Shown here in pieces: positions 36,901 through 48,900 of a stretch of 64,000 nt of DNA. Numbering within the stretch: position 1 is the first letter of the stretch; every line of letters starts with the position of its first letter. Origin of the DNA: Hydractinia symbiolongicarpus. Taxonomy: Eukaryota > Cnidaria > Hydrozoa > Anthoathecata > Hydractiniidae. The notes beneath the pieces are model-generated. The model saw only the letters and a list, made by a program, of their open reading frames with translations. It did not search any database and was not told the DNA's origin. The stretch lies in assembly GCF_029227915.1 (NCBI RefSeq), contig NC_079888.1, forward strand, positions 5,467,001 to 5,531,000. Reading direction: 5' to 3'. Both the position numbers and the translations under genes were made by a program.

Positions 36901-39900
36901 AAATGCTTTGATAAATCATATGGAATCGACAGTTTCAAGACTGGTAGAAACATTTTTATATATTTCTATATGCAAAATTTTGAAATGTTTAGCAAAGCAT
37001 AAGAAAAATGTTGTTAAGTAAACTGTGTGTTCCATTCTGTCTAAGCATATACAACCTTTGTTAAATTGTAAATGTGTGATATTGTTTTTCTATAATTTGC
37101 AATTTTTAAATTTCTTCAACAATTTTTTTTTGTTAAACTCTGCAATGCTTCGAATGACAAACTTTTATGATTTTCCAATTTTATTTTTCTAATGGAATTA
37201 TGTTTTTTTACATAATATATACATGAATATCTTCCTTATCAATTATATTAATAGCTGGTGTAGCTTGGATCGTATTCGATGTTTGGAATTTTCTCTCAAA
37301 GGGTTCTCCTATAAAAGGGGCAATTATTCAAAAGTACTGTTGTGTGGTATGATCAAAAAAATCTAATGAAATCCTTTTTTATTATTTTTAGAGAAAGATT
37401 TCTCCCAAGAAACCTATTCGTGCTGTAAGTATATATATTTTTTAATTACTATTGCTTTTTTGAAAAAATTTTATTTAAACCTATTTTTCAGGCACAACAG
37501 AATTTACACAAAGAATTTGACGAAGTTTCAGATCAATACATGGTATGTCACTGTAATTGATATGCTGATAAGTTGACCTTTAAAAGTTTGGTATAGTTTG
37601 AATTACCACAGTTGTCATGTAGCGTTTGGTTAAACGAAAATTAACCAACCTGAAGCATCTTCTGTTACTACGCATTATGATCCCCATGAAAAAGCAATGA
37701 TATTATTTAATTATCAACTTGTCCAGTGTTCATCACATTAAAATGTGCTGAACCTCCATTTTGGCAAGGTTTAATTGTGGTTTCTTTATCTACAAACGCA
37801 GTTGACAAGACCCTGTATTAATTGCTCATTAAAGTTAAAGTTTAAACCAGTTTTAAAAAGTAAAAATATTAAATTTTTATTTGCACCTGCACTTGTAGAG
37901 GAAGTCACTAATAGTGCAGTAACAACCACAATTAAACCTTATGCACCATAATGTGTAAAATAAATTAACATGTTTTTAATAGCAACATTGCTTATTTCTT
38001 AAGTCGTGCTTGTTGTGGATAAAATAATAACATTGTTAAACATATAAATAAGTAGTTACAGTTTGTAGTAAACTAATACTTTTAAAAGCCAATGTAATTC
38101 AATTGACAGAATATCAAGAAAACAAACACAGGTAAGCAATTAATGCAGGGTTGAATTCACTGCTTTGTATTTGTTTTGATAGCACACCCAAAACTTTCAT
38201 TTACTTTTTTGTAGAGTTGTTGAACTTTCTGTGTAAATAGGTCTGATGTTTGTATAAAAGTTGCCATTATAGTACACATTTGCATAACTTGCCTACAGTC
38301 TTATTTTTATATTTTTCATATTCCACCTATTCCAAGAAATTATTAAGAAAGAGCCATCATTCTTCCCCAATTAAAGAAAAAATCCACAATTCTTCAATGC
38401 AAAACACACTAAAGATTTACTGCTATATTAGAATCAATAACTTCATGGTATGTTTGACCAATACACTTGTTTGTTTAGATTAACCATCATTGCAAAGTAC
38501 TGCACAGATTGTATGACGTAGAATAACAGACCAAATAAAAAACTAGATGAGGAATGTTCACTGTCATAAGTTAGAAAATGTTCCATGAACAGTTCATATC
38601 TCAAAGTGGTTTCACTCAAATGTGTTATAATTAAATGTAATATTTTGCAGTCGCGTTGTCAATTTGTAATTTTTTTTAGTTTATCAAACCAATCAAGTTT
38701 TATAGAATCATTAATTTATGTATGTTTAATAAATTATTTTTTATACTTCAGGATGCATTATCTGTTTTTATATACATTTTGTATTTATATTTTGGTATTG
38801 TTCTTTTTCTTTGTCTGTTTTTAGTATCTCAATTTATTATATTGATAGTTCTCATATATTAGTATTTGCTACCTTATGCCTATATACAAGAATTAAGTTT
38901 ATTGACAAAACTCGTTTCCTAATGTGACATTGATTCATGTGACTGTAAATAAGACCGTTTTCATATTTTGATCACACGTAAGTTTTTCGTGATCCTGTTC
39001 CTACTGATTACTCATTTAAAGCTTCACATTTTCCAAAGATTTTTTTATTCTGACTACTGTTACTCACATCTTTTATTTTCTGACAAAGCCTAATGAATGT
39101 CGACTGACCTTGACTCACTACCGCAATAATGATTAAAATAAATAAATATAATTATTGTCACTTGAATATAGGAATACGAAAATAAATGCATGTTTGTCTC
39201 TGTTTTTAACACATCTACAATAATATATTTGGTAAGATGAGTTAGCAAACTGATAGTCATAATTTTCTTAACTCCTGTATCAGGCAAATGTATATTTTTT
39301 TGTTTTTAATATTTTATGACCATTTTAGTTTCCTAAAAAAAAGCTTTTACATAACACAAAAATGAGATTTTTTATAAGTACCCTCTTTCGATTTCTGCCC
39401 CCTTCGAATTGGTGCCCAACTTGAAAGTAAAAAGTTTATATAAGCGCCTGGGGCGCTTAATTAAGCATTCACTTTCACTGCATAGAGATGTGAATTGATA
39501 TAGCTAAAATTCGTTTTGTTTGTGTCTTTAAAAGTTTTACAATGATTTATTTTTTAATTTAGTTGACAAAAGTATTATGTTCGTATTGATAGAAATATAC
39601 ATCTGTAAGGGAAATAGTTGTCTTTGTTTTAGTAACTTTTTTAAAAAGAAAATAAGGGAAGAAATTTTTACTGGAAGAGAATTTTGCGAGTTTTTTTTTG
39701 ATTGTCTGTGATACTGGAAAAAAATTATAGTCTACCCCCTTCTCTTTACTGTTATTCACATTCCTAAATTGCTTTACAAATTTTTTTACTTTTAAGATCC
39801 CGAAGATAAATTCCACAAAAAAAATTGGCTGTTAGCAATTTGCAAAATTAAATTCTTGCAAATTTTACCAAAATAGATTCTTAAAAAAAACTTGTTTTTA

Positions 39901-41812
39901 TTTGCAAATTTAAATTTAAGCGAAAATTTCTTCTCTTAAAGTAAATGCAGGTTTTACTATATTTGGTTCTTAAGGGAGAACTAACGTAGATGACTACATA
40001 TTTGTTTTATGGAATAAAAACACTCTTACGTATTGGGAAAACAATATTTCCTCTTTTTTATGTCCAAATTGTGGTTACAAAATGCGATAATTTCAACTGA
40101 CGCCGCCATTATTTCGTAAATCGGTTTATAAATATTTTTTGATTTGTGACGTCACACGTGGCAAATTCTGGCAAATGAAATGAAAACATTTATTGTCCTA
40201 AAAGATGTTATTATACATAAAAATATAGAAAAAGTTTCACACACGTGACACTTGTAATTTTCATTCAGTTGATTAATTTGACACTGTATTTATTACAGCA
40301 AAACTAAACTAAACTAACCATAACATAAGTATATTAATTCCAAATTAGAGCACAGACTTTTAACATTGTACCAATGCTTCTCTAATATAAAAAAAAAATT
40401 ACACAGTTCTTATTCACACCATGATGAATAAATCACGCCCAACTTGTTATCAATCGTAGTTCTGCTTTAAGAATGATCTTAGTGTAAGTATGTTAGTTAT
40501 AAACTAGTTAAGGGGTCACTGGCATGATTTGCAGTTGAAATGTAAAGCCCACTATTTTAGCTGTGCCTTGCCAAACCAAACTCATAAACTTGTATTGAGT
40601 CAGCTTGGCACAACTTTTAAAACGATTCTGGTATCCTAAAAAAACTTACAATACGCCACTGGAAAAATTTAAGTTTTCAACAAGATATATGTTTATAAAC
40701 TCAAAGACAGTGTTTCATATACAGCAAGTACTAATTGCTTTCTTCCATACTTTCCTTGACCACAAACATTTTTGTTTACTGTATAGCCTGCTATGTTATG
40801 AAACTTTTGCAAAACATTTCTCACATATTATTTTATTTCTCTAATTTTTTGGAATTCTGACTCTTTTTTTAGTTTGTTGATAGTTAACCTTTTTCTCATC
40901 CTCTGTTCATCTTTTTTTAATTTCACATTTTATTTAGTAATCTTTACCACTTTGAGATATGGGCACATAATTAAAAAAATTGCACACAGTCGTTTATGAA
41001 TGTTTCACACTGCCTGGTACACAAATAAGATTTTCCTTGTGCTTATGTCAAAGATAAAACAACACTGATAATTTTAATCCAATTCAGATCATGAATCTCT
41101 ATTCCCTTTCTGAAACAATCTGGAAGCAATCTTGTTAGCAGTGTGACCAGGTTTTATAGCACATATAGAAGAGAAAAAGCTTTTGTGTTTAGGATGACAA
41201 TCTACAGGACCAATTAGATTCAGCCAATCAATCTATTGAAGAGTTGTTATATCAAAATCAAGAAGAGCAATATAAACATGTTCAGCAACAAGGAAAACTG
41301 GTTTGTTTGTTTGTTTGTTTGTTTGTTTGTGTGTTTGTTTGTTTGTTTGTTTGTTTGTGTGTTTGTTTGTTTGTTTGTTTGTTTGTTTGTTTGTTTGTTT
41401 GTTTGTTTGTTCTTCTTTCCATTCGTTCGTTCGCCAAAAAGTGAGAACACGCTAGTCTGATTAGTCTGGTTTGATTCAACAAATTTTAGGTTGTTTTCCT
41501 TAAATCCTGAAACAAACGCTTCTTTTAACACTTAATAAATTTATAAAAGGTCAATTTTTTTATAGACAAACTTTGTTAAAATCAGTAACACTATCTGTTA
41601 ATGTGTTGTTGTAATAAAATATCTACTTGTTAAGTTCAAACAATTGAATTTAATTTTTGCTGTCGTTTTAGGTGAATGTTGTTTTAACATTGTTTATTTT
41701 GTTTGTTGCATTTGGTGCATTGGTGATGTTGGATATTATTAAAGTAACTCCAGGAAGCTTACCAGTACTAGATGAACACACTTGGACTGATATTTGGGAG
41801 TTTTTGTTTTGA
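15950..41812 (+). CDS. SLMAP: SLMAP ortholog, FHA-domain tail-anchored coiled-coil protein
   Basis: Sarcolemmal membrane-associated protein, in animals the FHA-bearing adaptor of the STRIPAK phosphatase complex. It binds phosphorylated MST1/2 (Hippo) linkers and sits on ER, nuclear-envelope or centrosomal membranes. The 32 coding exons join in phase to 829 aa, close to human SLMAP (about 828). The start [19 protein letters not shown] matches the family N-terminus. The FHA domain covers about residues 1-130, with phosphothreonine-binding residues in KIGRAV (R30), LSRNHA (50-54) and KSSNGTYVN (69-77). From about residue 150 ([19 protein letters not shown]) the protein is coiled coil to about 780, with an acidic, Ser/Pro linker ([11 protein letters not shown]) within it. 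Exon 32 encodes a hydrophobic anchor ([20 protein letters not shown], 784-803) followed by 26 residues, longer than the usual short luminal tail. Intron 1 (7.2 kb) is the transposon-rich one. Confidence 0.95.
16192..16580. mobile_element. Foldback MITE in SLMAP intron 1
   Basis: It begins with a perfect 20-base palindrome, AACTGGCTAGCTAGCCAGTT (16192-16211), flanked by ACTTAC and GTAAGT. The segment from about 16236 (CGACCTTTTTGAATGTTTACATTTTCTGTGGTAAGC) recurs inverted at about 16530-16575 (GCTTACCACGGAAAATGTAAACAATCAAAAGGTC). CATGTCAGGCA and TGCCTGCCACGC near 16295 and 16505 extend the match. Long inverted ends around an AT-rich centre without coding content fit a MITE. Confidence 0.7.
16890..17565. 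repeat. Dispersed repeat B, copy 3, ending in a family C palindrome
   Basis: The longest copy of repeat B: TGTTAAATTTTCTGACGTTACGG, GAGGCCAAATAACTTGG, GAGGTGGTGATGTCA, CACCTAGGACCAATTTGG, GATGACGTCATC and CATGATCCTATACATT repeated twice. The end at 17505-17565 has CCTGAGTGGATTTTTCCACGGG and CGACTAGT, a family C signature, which suggests the two belong to one composite element. Confidence 0.65.
19409..22387 (-). pseudogene. Broken Tigger-like transposase (psq/CENP-B HTH + DDE + extra C-terminal domain)
   Basis: The N-terminus (ATG at 22387) is a psq-type helix-turn-helix ([33 protein letters not shown]) followed by the second CENP-B-like half ([18 protein letters not shown]). Then come [12 protein letters not shown], the first catalytic Asp ([14 protein letters not shown], about 21650), the second ([10 protein letters not shown], about 21085) and the third ([14 protein letters not shown], about 20980). 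Apparent GT-AG introns separate 21579/21460, 21218/21140, 20863/20701 and 20583/20486. Damage: a one-base shift in an A run near 22050, a SINE at 21765-21930, an in-frame TAA at 21314, a one-base loss near 20955, and stops near 20312 and 20200. The last 255 codons (20176-19409) remain open: an acidic Ser/Glu stretch and then a compact domain ([13 protein letters not shown]...[24 protein letters not shown]...GPLQASRR) that standard Tigger proteins lack as far as I recall. Confidence 0.85.
21765..21930 (-). mobile_element. tRNA-like SINE, family 2, inserted in the transposase
   Basis: A 166-base insert flanked by a perfect 12-base direct repeat GTTATACCTGTT (21753-21764 and 21931-21942). On the minus strand it holds GGACCGCGGATCGAATCTCGCTCACTGCCAGGCAGTATGTTAGC, including a B-box-like GGATCGAATC, and ends CTCTCCTTCAATTA. 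Removing it and one repeat makes the transposase frame continuous (ARNR to YNATKN), which proves insertion rather than an intron. Confidence 0.9.
25060..25475. repeat. Repeat D (AAGCGCCC-rich element), copy 2
   Basis: In SLMAP intron 4. It is the longest copy of the element at 10090-10350, with internal doubling of GTGCTTATTTAAAGATTTTACT (25183-25230) and the core AAAACAAAATTGAAAATTACCG. Non-coding. Confidence 0.7.
26159..26197. repeat. Perfect hairpin in SLMAP intron 4
   Basis: ACCATCAACATAA (26159-26171) and TTATGTTGATGGT (26185-26197) are exact reverse complements with a 13-base loop; TGACC and GGTCA lie nearby. It could be a residue of a small inverted-repeat element. Confidence 0.6.
32930..33035 (+). 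mobile_element. tRNA-like SINE, family 2, copy in SLMAP intron 19
   Basis: It shares TAGTGGGTCCGTCTGCGGCTC, TTCTGGGGACCACAGGTC, TTGCTGCCAGGCAGTATGTTAGTGATGCACAAAGTAG with the copies at 60186 and 21765. The B-box is degenerate. Confidence 0.7.
39370..39465. repeat. Repeat D fragment
   Basis: TTTCTGCCCCCTTCGAATTGGTGCCCAAC and TATAAGCGCCTGGGGCGCTTAATTAAGC match the ends of the AAGCGCCC element at 10090-10350 and 25060-25475. It lies in SLMAP intron 30. Confidence 0.5.
41301..41411 (+). repeat. (GTTT)n microsatellite abutting an SLMAP splice donor
   Basis: About 27 GTTT units with two GTGT interruptions begin at the first base of intron 31: exon 31 ends ...GGAAAACTG and GTTTGTTTG follows at once. 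Open frames on both strands here ([16 protein letters not shown]) are purely repeat-encoded. Confidence 0.95.
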
Positions 41813-42951
41813 CAGCTCCCTTCTTCTCACAAGCTGCATGCTAATAGTACCTTATAAAACCTGTTGTTCAAGATTTGCAGATATCTTCATCTCCTTCAGA
41901 TACTATTGTACCCATGAAAATCAATTTATAGACTATGAATATATAATATTGTTCTATGTGCCTTCCCTATTGATATTGTTGAATGTTATGAGTAATATAT
42001 TATTGCCAATGTAAACATTATCATTGTGTCACCATCTCCTCATTGTGACAACTCGCTTTCACAGTCTAAAAAAAGTAAAAACTAATTTTTCCAGCAGCCA
42101 ATTTTTTCTGATTACTCTCAAAAAATCTGACAAGCTTTATCTTGTTTTCTTTTTTTTTGGATTTACATCTTTTTTCCAGTTTTTGTTATCATTATAAAAA
42201 CAGTTTGTACAATTAATAAAGTTATTCAAATATAATATTTCTTGTAAATGATTTTTATAGTAAAGTAAATTCGGAGAAGTTGTAAGTTATGTTGTAAGAT
42301 GCTTTTTAAGAGTATTTATTTCTAGATTGAAGTCATTCACTTTTTAGTATTTCTTTCCCTTCCTCTTGATAATGCTGTTTTCTCTCCCAGCTATTTTGTT
42401 GAGAGATAAACCTCTCTAATTCATGTCAACACTTACCACTGGCAATATAATAAATACAATTCTTTATTTACATAGGTAAAGATTTGATTTGGATTTGCAC
42501 GTAAATTGAACCTAGAGAAGTTTTCATCTTATTTTTTGGCTAAATTTAAACTGTAACGTGTGAAATAATATGAAATAAGAGCTAGTCAAAGTGGAAAAGT
42601 TGACATCTCTTGTTGCCGATATTCTCCCAATGTCAGATAAATTGAATCAGTAAGGTTGAGTAGACCTGTTTTGATTATTGTATTGAATACCTTACATCCA
42701 TATAAATAGACAAATCTTGTATATGTCCATGGTATGGCATTGGAAATTTGTTTTGAACAGACAGACTTTTTACCACCATCAAAGGTGTATCTTCATCTAT
42801 AATTCTAAAGATAATAGTATTAAATTATTATAGTTGTTTTTCAAACTTGGTATGACTTTTTAGTTATTTTTAGCACAAAAGGTTGACTGAACAATTATGT
42901 GGAATATATTTATAAAAAAATAAAAGAAAAAGAAAACAACATTTGAGGATC
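41813..42951. other. SLMAP 3' UTR and RTCB upstream region
   Basis: The two genes are head to tail. An AATAAA at 42215-42220 is the likely SLMAP poly(A) signal, about 400 bases past the stop. That leaves about 730 bases for the RTCB promoter and 5' UTR; no TATA box or other clear element was recognised. A short frame at 41772-42014 continues into the UTR and has no homology I recognise. Confidence 0.6.
42215..42220 (+). terminator. Poly(A) signal of SLMAP
   Basis: AATAAA in a context of AATTAATAAAGTTATTC, followed within 50 bases by T-rich sequence. It is the first canonical hexamer after the stop codon at 41812. Confidence 0.6.
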
Positions 42952-45900
42952 ATGCCACAATCACGATCCTACAATGAAGAATTGGAGTTCATTGAAAAAA
43001 TCAATGCAAACACGTATAAAATCAAAAAGGGATTTGTTCCCAATATGAATGTAAGAATATGTTGTTGTCACTCATTTATTTATTTCATTTGTGCAGTGAC
43101 GTATTTTAGTATGATTGTTATAATCATGAAATTCTCTAAGAAGTCTATTTTTAATGAAAGTATAAAAATACCATTTTGGAAGTCAAATGTACTTTGTCAT
43201 CCTATAAAAACATTTTTAGTGATTTTTTTTCATTTTAACACAAAGAAAAAAATCTAAATAATAAAGCAAGTTCAGTGACAAAAGTAATGGAAACTAAATT
43301 ATGTCATCTTTTCCAGCAGAGCCTTGCCTAAAATATCCTATTATTTTTTTTTAAATATACATTGTTAGTGTGGGGAGCAATAACTTCAATAACAAGGCAT
43401 AAAAATGTGAACGTATTTAAGCCCCAGGGGTAAAGAACATAATGTGGTAACTCTCTTCCTTATACCTTTATTACTTTTCACAAACAAACTTGATATTTCC
43501 ATCAACTCCCTGTAAAAACAAGCCAGAGAATAACACTTTTAGAGATTTACCAACATTGACGCCTTGCATTTTGTTTAAAAAATAATATGCTAAAAATACT
43601 CATAGTGGGTATGTGAGAAAAATATTTTTCCCAATTTTGATGCGCTTGATATTGGAATTTCCCTGATTTTATCAAATTGCTCAGAATTTTTATCTTATTT
43701 GAATTTTTTGTAAACAAAACTTTACAGTGTCCCTAGTGCAGCATTATAAATCTGACAATAGAGTTGTTGATTTAGTTTTAGTATTATTGTGGCTTTTTTA
43801 TTCTTGTTTTTGTTTATTTAAGATGCTTAGTTTTTTTACAATGTTTTGATTTTTCCCCCTTTTCGTTTAAGGTAGAAGGTTTGTTTTACGTGAATGATCA
43901 CTTAGAAAAATTGATGTTTGATGAACTCAGAACTTTTTCAAATTCTGGAGGTTTGTCTTTCTCTTTTTTAATTATACTTTACCATGCACATACCTTAACA
44001 GGAATACAAAGTTACTGTTAGCTGGGTTACTTTGTGACTTAGTTGTTGAATAGGTTGTTGCACTTTGTGAGATTTTGTCAAAATGCAGCAGCTCATTTCC
44101 ATTATGATTTAGGGTGTTTTAAAAAATAAATAAATGCATTTATAATTTTTGGCGTAACACCTGTTAAAACACAGATAAGGTTAAATATTAAAAAATTGTG
44201 TGTTTTTCAGTATCCAGTTATCTTTGATAAATCACACAAGAGATAAAATAGACACTGATTTATGGTTTAAGTTAAAACACAATTAAACCACATGTCTAAG
44301 GTTTAATTTCTCTATTGTAAGATATAAAAATTCTGAAGTTTTTCAGATTTTGTTTTGAATATCTCGTGAAGAGTTTTTTACAAATAGTTGCAGATACCGG
44401 GTTTTATACATTGATATGTTCCTGAACGTGTTCCCTTAATTTTTAAGGGATTGGTGGTTTCCTTCCTGGTATGAAACAAATTGGAAATGTTGCTTCTCTT
44501 CCTGGCATTGTTAAGGTAGGAAGATCATCATCATCATCATTATCATTCTCGGCTTAACGTCCGTTTTCCATGCTAGCATGGGTTGGACGGGGTATATTAA
44601 TGACCCTCTTCCAATCTGATCTAGACTGTGTTAGATCTAAACTCACCTTCCTCTCTATCAAGTCTGTCCTTATAACCTCCTGCCAAGTCTTTCTCGGTCT
44701 GCCTCTGGGCTTTGCCCCAGGAACTATCAAGTCTCTACACTTTCTTACCCAATTATCCTCCTCCATTCTTTCCAAGAGTTAAAGAAATATTTCACAAGCT
44801 TTTCTTCCTAAGCATTAGAATATCCATCTATTTTAGAATAATAAAAAAGTATTATATTCCAAACAGATATCTCCCATGTTGTTGAATAATCAGGAAACAT
44901 TCTAATGTAACTAATGTTGCAGAACTCTATGAATTTCTGTCTTAGAAATGTTATTTTTTGGTGTTTTTTAGCAATCCATTGGTCTACCAGACATTCATTC
45001 TGGTTATGGTTTTGCCATAGGTGAGCGAAAATTTCACACTGTTTGAATTATTCATAAGCCATTGAATTGTTTAAAGTAGATCTACATTCCCCAAGAATTT
45101 TGTTATTGTTTTAATAAATAAATAAACTGGTTTTTTTATATCCATCATCAGGTAGCCAGTAAAATTTTAAACTTTCAAAATGTTATATACAAAAAAAAGA
45201 CCTCAATTCCTAATGTTATACCACAATTTCCTTACATAAACTCCTCACAAAAACTGATTGATATCGGAATTCTGAGTTTATACAATGTCAAGCAATTTTA
45301 TCATAGTACATGCATTTTCTTTTATAAGAAGTGTTATGTTAATTTTTTGTTAGCCATGCATGAATAGGTTTTTTTTTATACAATTAAAACAGTGTAGGGG
45401 AAACCTGCAGAAAGTTACTTTGGAGCCATATATGTAATCTGTGCTGCTCAGCACAGCTCACAAAAAGAATAATATCTAGCCGTTCCGAACCCAGACGTTC
45501 TGCGCAACACGGCACCAAAATGATGAATATTTCATTAGTTTCGTTTGCACGCCTTTGGCTTTCCTTTAGAAGTAAATGCTGAGCTAAGCTGTGGGAAAGT
45601 ATGCACGTTCACTGTCGAACTGCTTATTTAACGAAATATGTTTGTTAAGTACGATACCACCTTCAAAATTTTGTTTGGTCCAACTTAGCTCGGTTAGATT
45701 CAGCTTAACATGGCCCTTCGACTGGAGTTAATTTGGGTTTGCTCGGCTTGGCCCTGAACGAGGCGTGATCAATATTTCATGAGTTTGATTCAGCACGACA
45801 CAGTTTATATCATGGGCTTATCTCAGTTAAAGTAAGTCACATTAGTATAGTACTATACATATATGTTTTTATTACAGGTAACATGGCTGCATTTGACATG

Positions 45901-48900
45901 GACGACCCTTTGTCTGTTGTATCACCAGGGGGTGTAGGTTTTGATATTAACTGTGGTGTACGTTTGCTAAGAACAAATCTAGATGTCAGTGACGTTGAAC
46001 CGGTGAAAGAACAGTTAGCTCAAGTGAGATTGTTTTTTTAATTAATGAGATATTTTGTCTCGATTTCAAAAGCAATAAACTGAATACATCTACATTTTCC
46101 GCGTATTACAGACCAGACACTTATTATAGAGTGTTGAACAAGGTGCAAAAGACACGTGAAATTTGAAAGTGAATACTCTTCTAAACCGGCTTTAAACCCT
46201 AATCAAATTGCCTGCATGTTGTCATTCTGTACATACTACCAGAGAACTGGGATGGACTAATAAAATTATGCGTAAATTAAACATTTATCTGTTTTTCGTT
46301 GTTTTTAGTTGTTTTTGTTTTTTTTTAGAAGGAGAAGAAAGGAATTTTCTAATTATTAGTGTTAGAAGTAACTCGGCTAAAAGCAGACTTTTTAGGATAA
46401 ACAAAATAACAGAAGTTTTTTTCAAAAAAAAAAAATTAACATTTGTTTTTATTACCCTGACTTCGAATAGCGCATTTATTTAGCAGAATTATCAATTACA
46501 ACTACTAGAATCCACTGATATCTTAACGAATTAAGTGATTTTAGGCTAGCAAATGACTAAACTTCCCTGTACCAGTACAATGATTACAAACTCTATACTT
46601 TGCAAGTTGTCTAAACGTACCACAATTTTTAAGCAAAGGCTAATAGCGATCTATATATTTATTTTAGTCACTGTTCGATCATATACCAGTTGGTGTTGGT
46701 TCGAAAGGTGTTATACCAATGACTGCAAAGTAAGATGTCTTTGTGATAAAATGATGAAAAATTAATTAGGAGAATTCACAAATTACCTTGAAGCAAATCA
46801 CTGTACTTATAAATACCATTATGCACTGTTTTTTAGGGATTTGGAAGAAGCATTAGAAATGGGAATGGATTGGTCATTGAGAGAGGGTATTTATCTTTTT
46901 GTTGTTTGCGTCATTGTTTTTGTTGTTGTTTTTCCAATTCCTCTAAGACATGATTGGTTGAATTTCTTATCATGGAGAAAGGGGTAGACTTTAGGATAGA
47001 ATCTTCAATCATTAAGAACAAGAAACAGCGCACTCTTTGACTGTTTGAATCGCAACAGTATATAGCAATTGAATGTCGTTGAAATTGAATGTTTACTTTC
47101 TATTTATGATGCAAATAACAAAACCATTTGTTTTTGTTTACTTTACTGAAAAATAATTGCAAAATAGCCATGCTAAGATCAATATTTAATGTTTTAATAG
47201 AAAATGTTTTAATAGAAATTATGGTAACTGTCTTTGATTAAACCTCGCAGTTGTATGACCTGGATCGGTATATCATGTTCAATATCTAGACGTGCAATGT
47301 AGTATGGTTCAAATCATACACTGATAGGTGTGTGTCTTATGTTTTAGGTTATATATGGGCAGAGGATAAAGAACATTGTGAAGAGTATGGTCGCATGTTG
47401 CAAGCAGATCCAAGTAAAGTTAGTTTTAAAGCAAAGAAGAGAGGTTTACCTCAGGTGGGTAAACTTTTTATACTATTCAATACAACATGTTTTGTAACCT
47501 TAATTGGAATGCATGGGTGGGTGGTCATACAGTTAGAAACTCATAAAATCTAATCGATCTTCTAGAAACTCCTTCATCATTTATAAATTCCTATTTCTTA
47601 TCATTCTTTACTACCATGTGGCAATTTGAAGCTGCAAATGTTCGCATGTGTTTTGTTGCTATTATTGATCAGGTTACGGCTTGTACAGGTCTGATTTCAT
47701 GAAATGTTTTAAACATTTTTTTATATTTCTTTCTAAAAATTTTCAATCAGGATGTTTATTGGACCTTTGAAAATTTTTGAAGACCTTTATAAAGCCTTGA
47801 AATCTTCAGAATATGGACACAGTCTATCTATTCACATGGGCAATCGGCAATTGCCAAGTGGAATAAAAGTGCAGGTCGACTAATGTCAACATGAAAAGTT
47901 AACTAGGAAAGGCGGAGATATTTCTTAAAAAAATTTGTCTATTTATGATACATTGCCTGGTAGTATCTTATTGTGTTTGCTTTTTTTAAAATATTTTTCT
48001 ACCATAACTTTGAATGTTGGAAAATATTTTTTTCGGGTCTTTCACATTCTCTTTGATTGCACCTACAACCCTAGACATAATATTTGTGGAAGTGACCAAA
48101 CAGCATCATTTGGCCAGTACTCTACAACCAGTGGGCTTCAAAAGTTTTACTTCAGCAGGAGTACCGGCCAATAAAGTAACGTTGAAAATACACTAACTGC
48201 ATGTTTCACAATCTCCGCATTACGAAAAAGTCCGTTCCACATCTTGAAAAGATCTGATTAATTACGAACATCAGCAAAAGATACTACCTTTCAAGGTTTT
48301 TGATTTAACTGAATAACCTAACTGCGTGTACCATCTTGTACTGTCTAGAGTTGTAGGTATTTTCCTTTTTTCTTTGTGATAAAGAACCTTAAAATTTAAA
48401 AAAATGAACTTTAAAATTTTTATATATTTAAAAAAAATTGGCAGACGCCCTGTTTTTTATGGATAACGCTGATTATTCAATACATTTCGACACTTTCGTT
48501 TTCAAGACGCATGTACAATTTTAGGTGTATAATATTTCTGCCTTTTCCGCAAATTTTCACAAAAAAACGGCTTAAATTTGGAGTATTGATTTGGCTGACT
48601 ACCTTGATATAAATATGAGAACAATTGTTAAGAAAAACATTGATAAATAATGAATATTACGGCTTTTAAAAATATGAACATGTGTAGCGAACTCAAACAA
48701 GTCATCCTGTTTAACAAATAAATAAATAAATAAATCATATTTAATTATTTTATGCGAGTAATCGTCGAAACCACACATGGTGTATTTTTCTATAACCTAA
48801 CTTCATGTTAAAAGAGAGGTTATTTTTTTAAAACAAAATCACGTGACTTGTGTAAACAAACACACCTGCAGTGATACTTTCAGGCGAGGTCATTTTAGAA

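Larger units (their letters stand above)
15950..41812 (+). other. SLMAP: SLMAP exon map
   Basis: Coding exons read from splice sites and frame: 15950-16135, 23351-23498, 24844-24907, 24986-25028, 26331-26384, 26547-26642, 27095-27166, 27623-27700, 27793-27855, 28902-29000, 29352-29426, 30031-30105, 30338-30395, 30521-30583, 30978-31016, 31132-31191, 31383-31445, 32431-32487, 32603-32662, 33084-33164, 33602-33664, 33759-33788, 33967-34029, 35227-35352, 35728-35790, 36101-36247, 36358-36433, 36889-36943, 37392-37424, 37492-37542, 41193-41300, 41672-41812. All introns are GT-AG. The first donor (AAAG|GTTGGA) is weak. Exons 5-12 are phase 0 cassettes and exons 14-26 are mostly phase 1 multiples of three, so many could be skipped without a frameshift. 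Exons 1-3 are supported by direct family similarity; the short exons between 30.9 and 34.0 kb rest on splice sites and frame and are less certain. Confidence 0.85.

Noticed and set aside
38110-38132. A 22-base microexon of SLMAP (CAG|AATATCAAG...ACACAG|GTAAGC)
   Set aside because: Good splice sites on both sides, but 22 bases would break the frame between exons 30 and 31, which join cleanly without it. Kept only as a possible alternative exon.
41236-41531. Frames made of CLFVCLFV or KQTNKQTN
   Set aside because: Translations of the (GTTT)n microsatellite and its complement.
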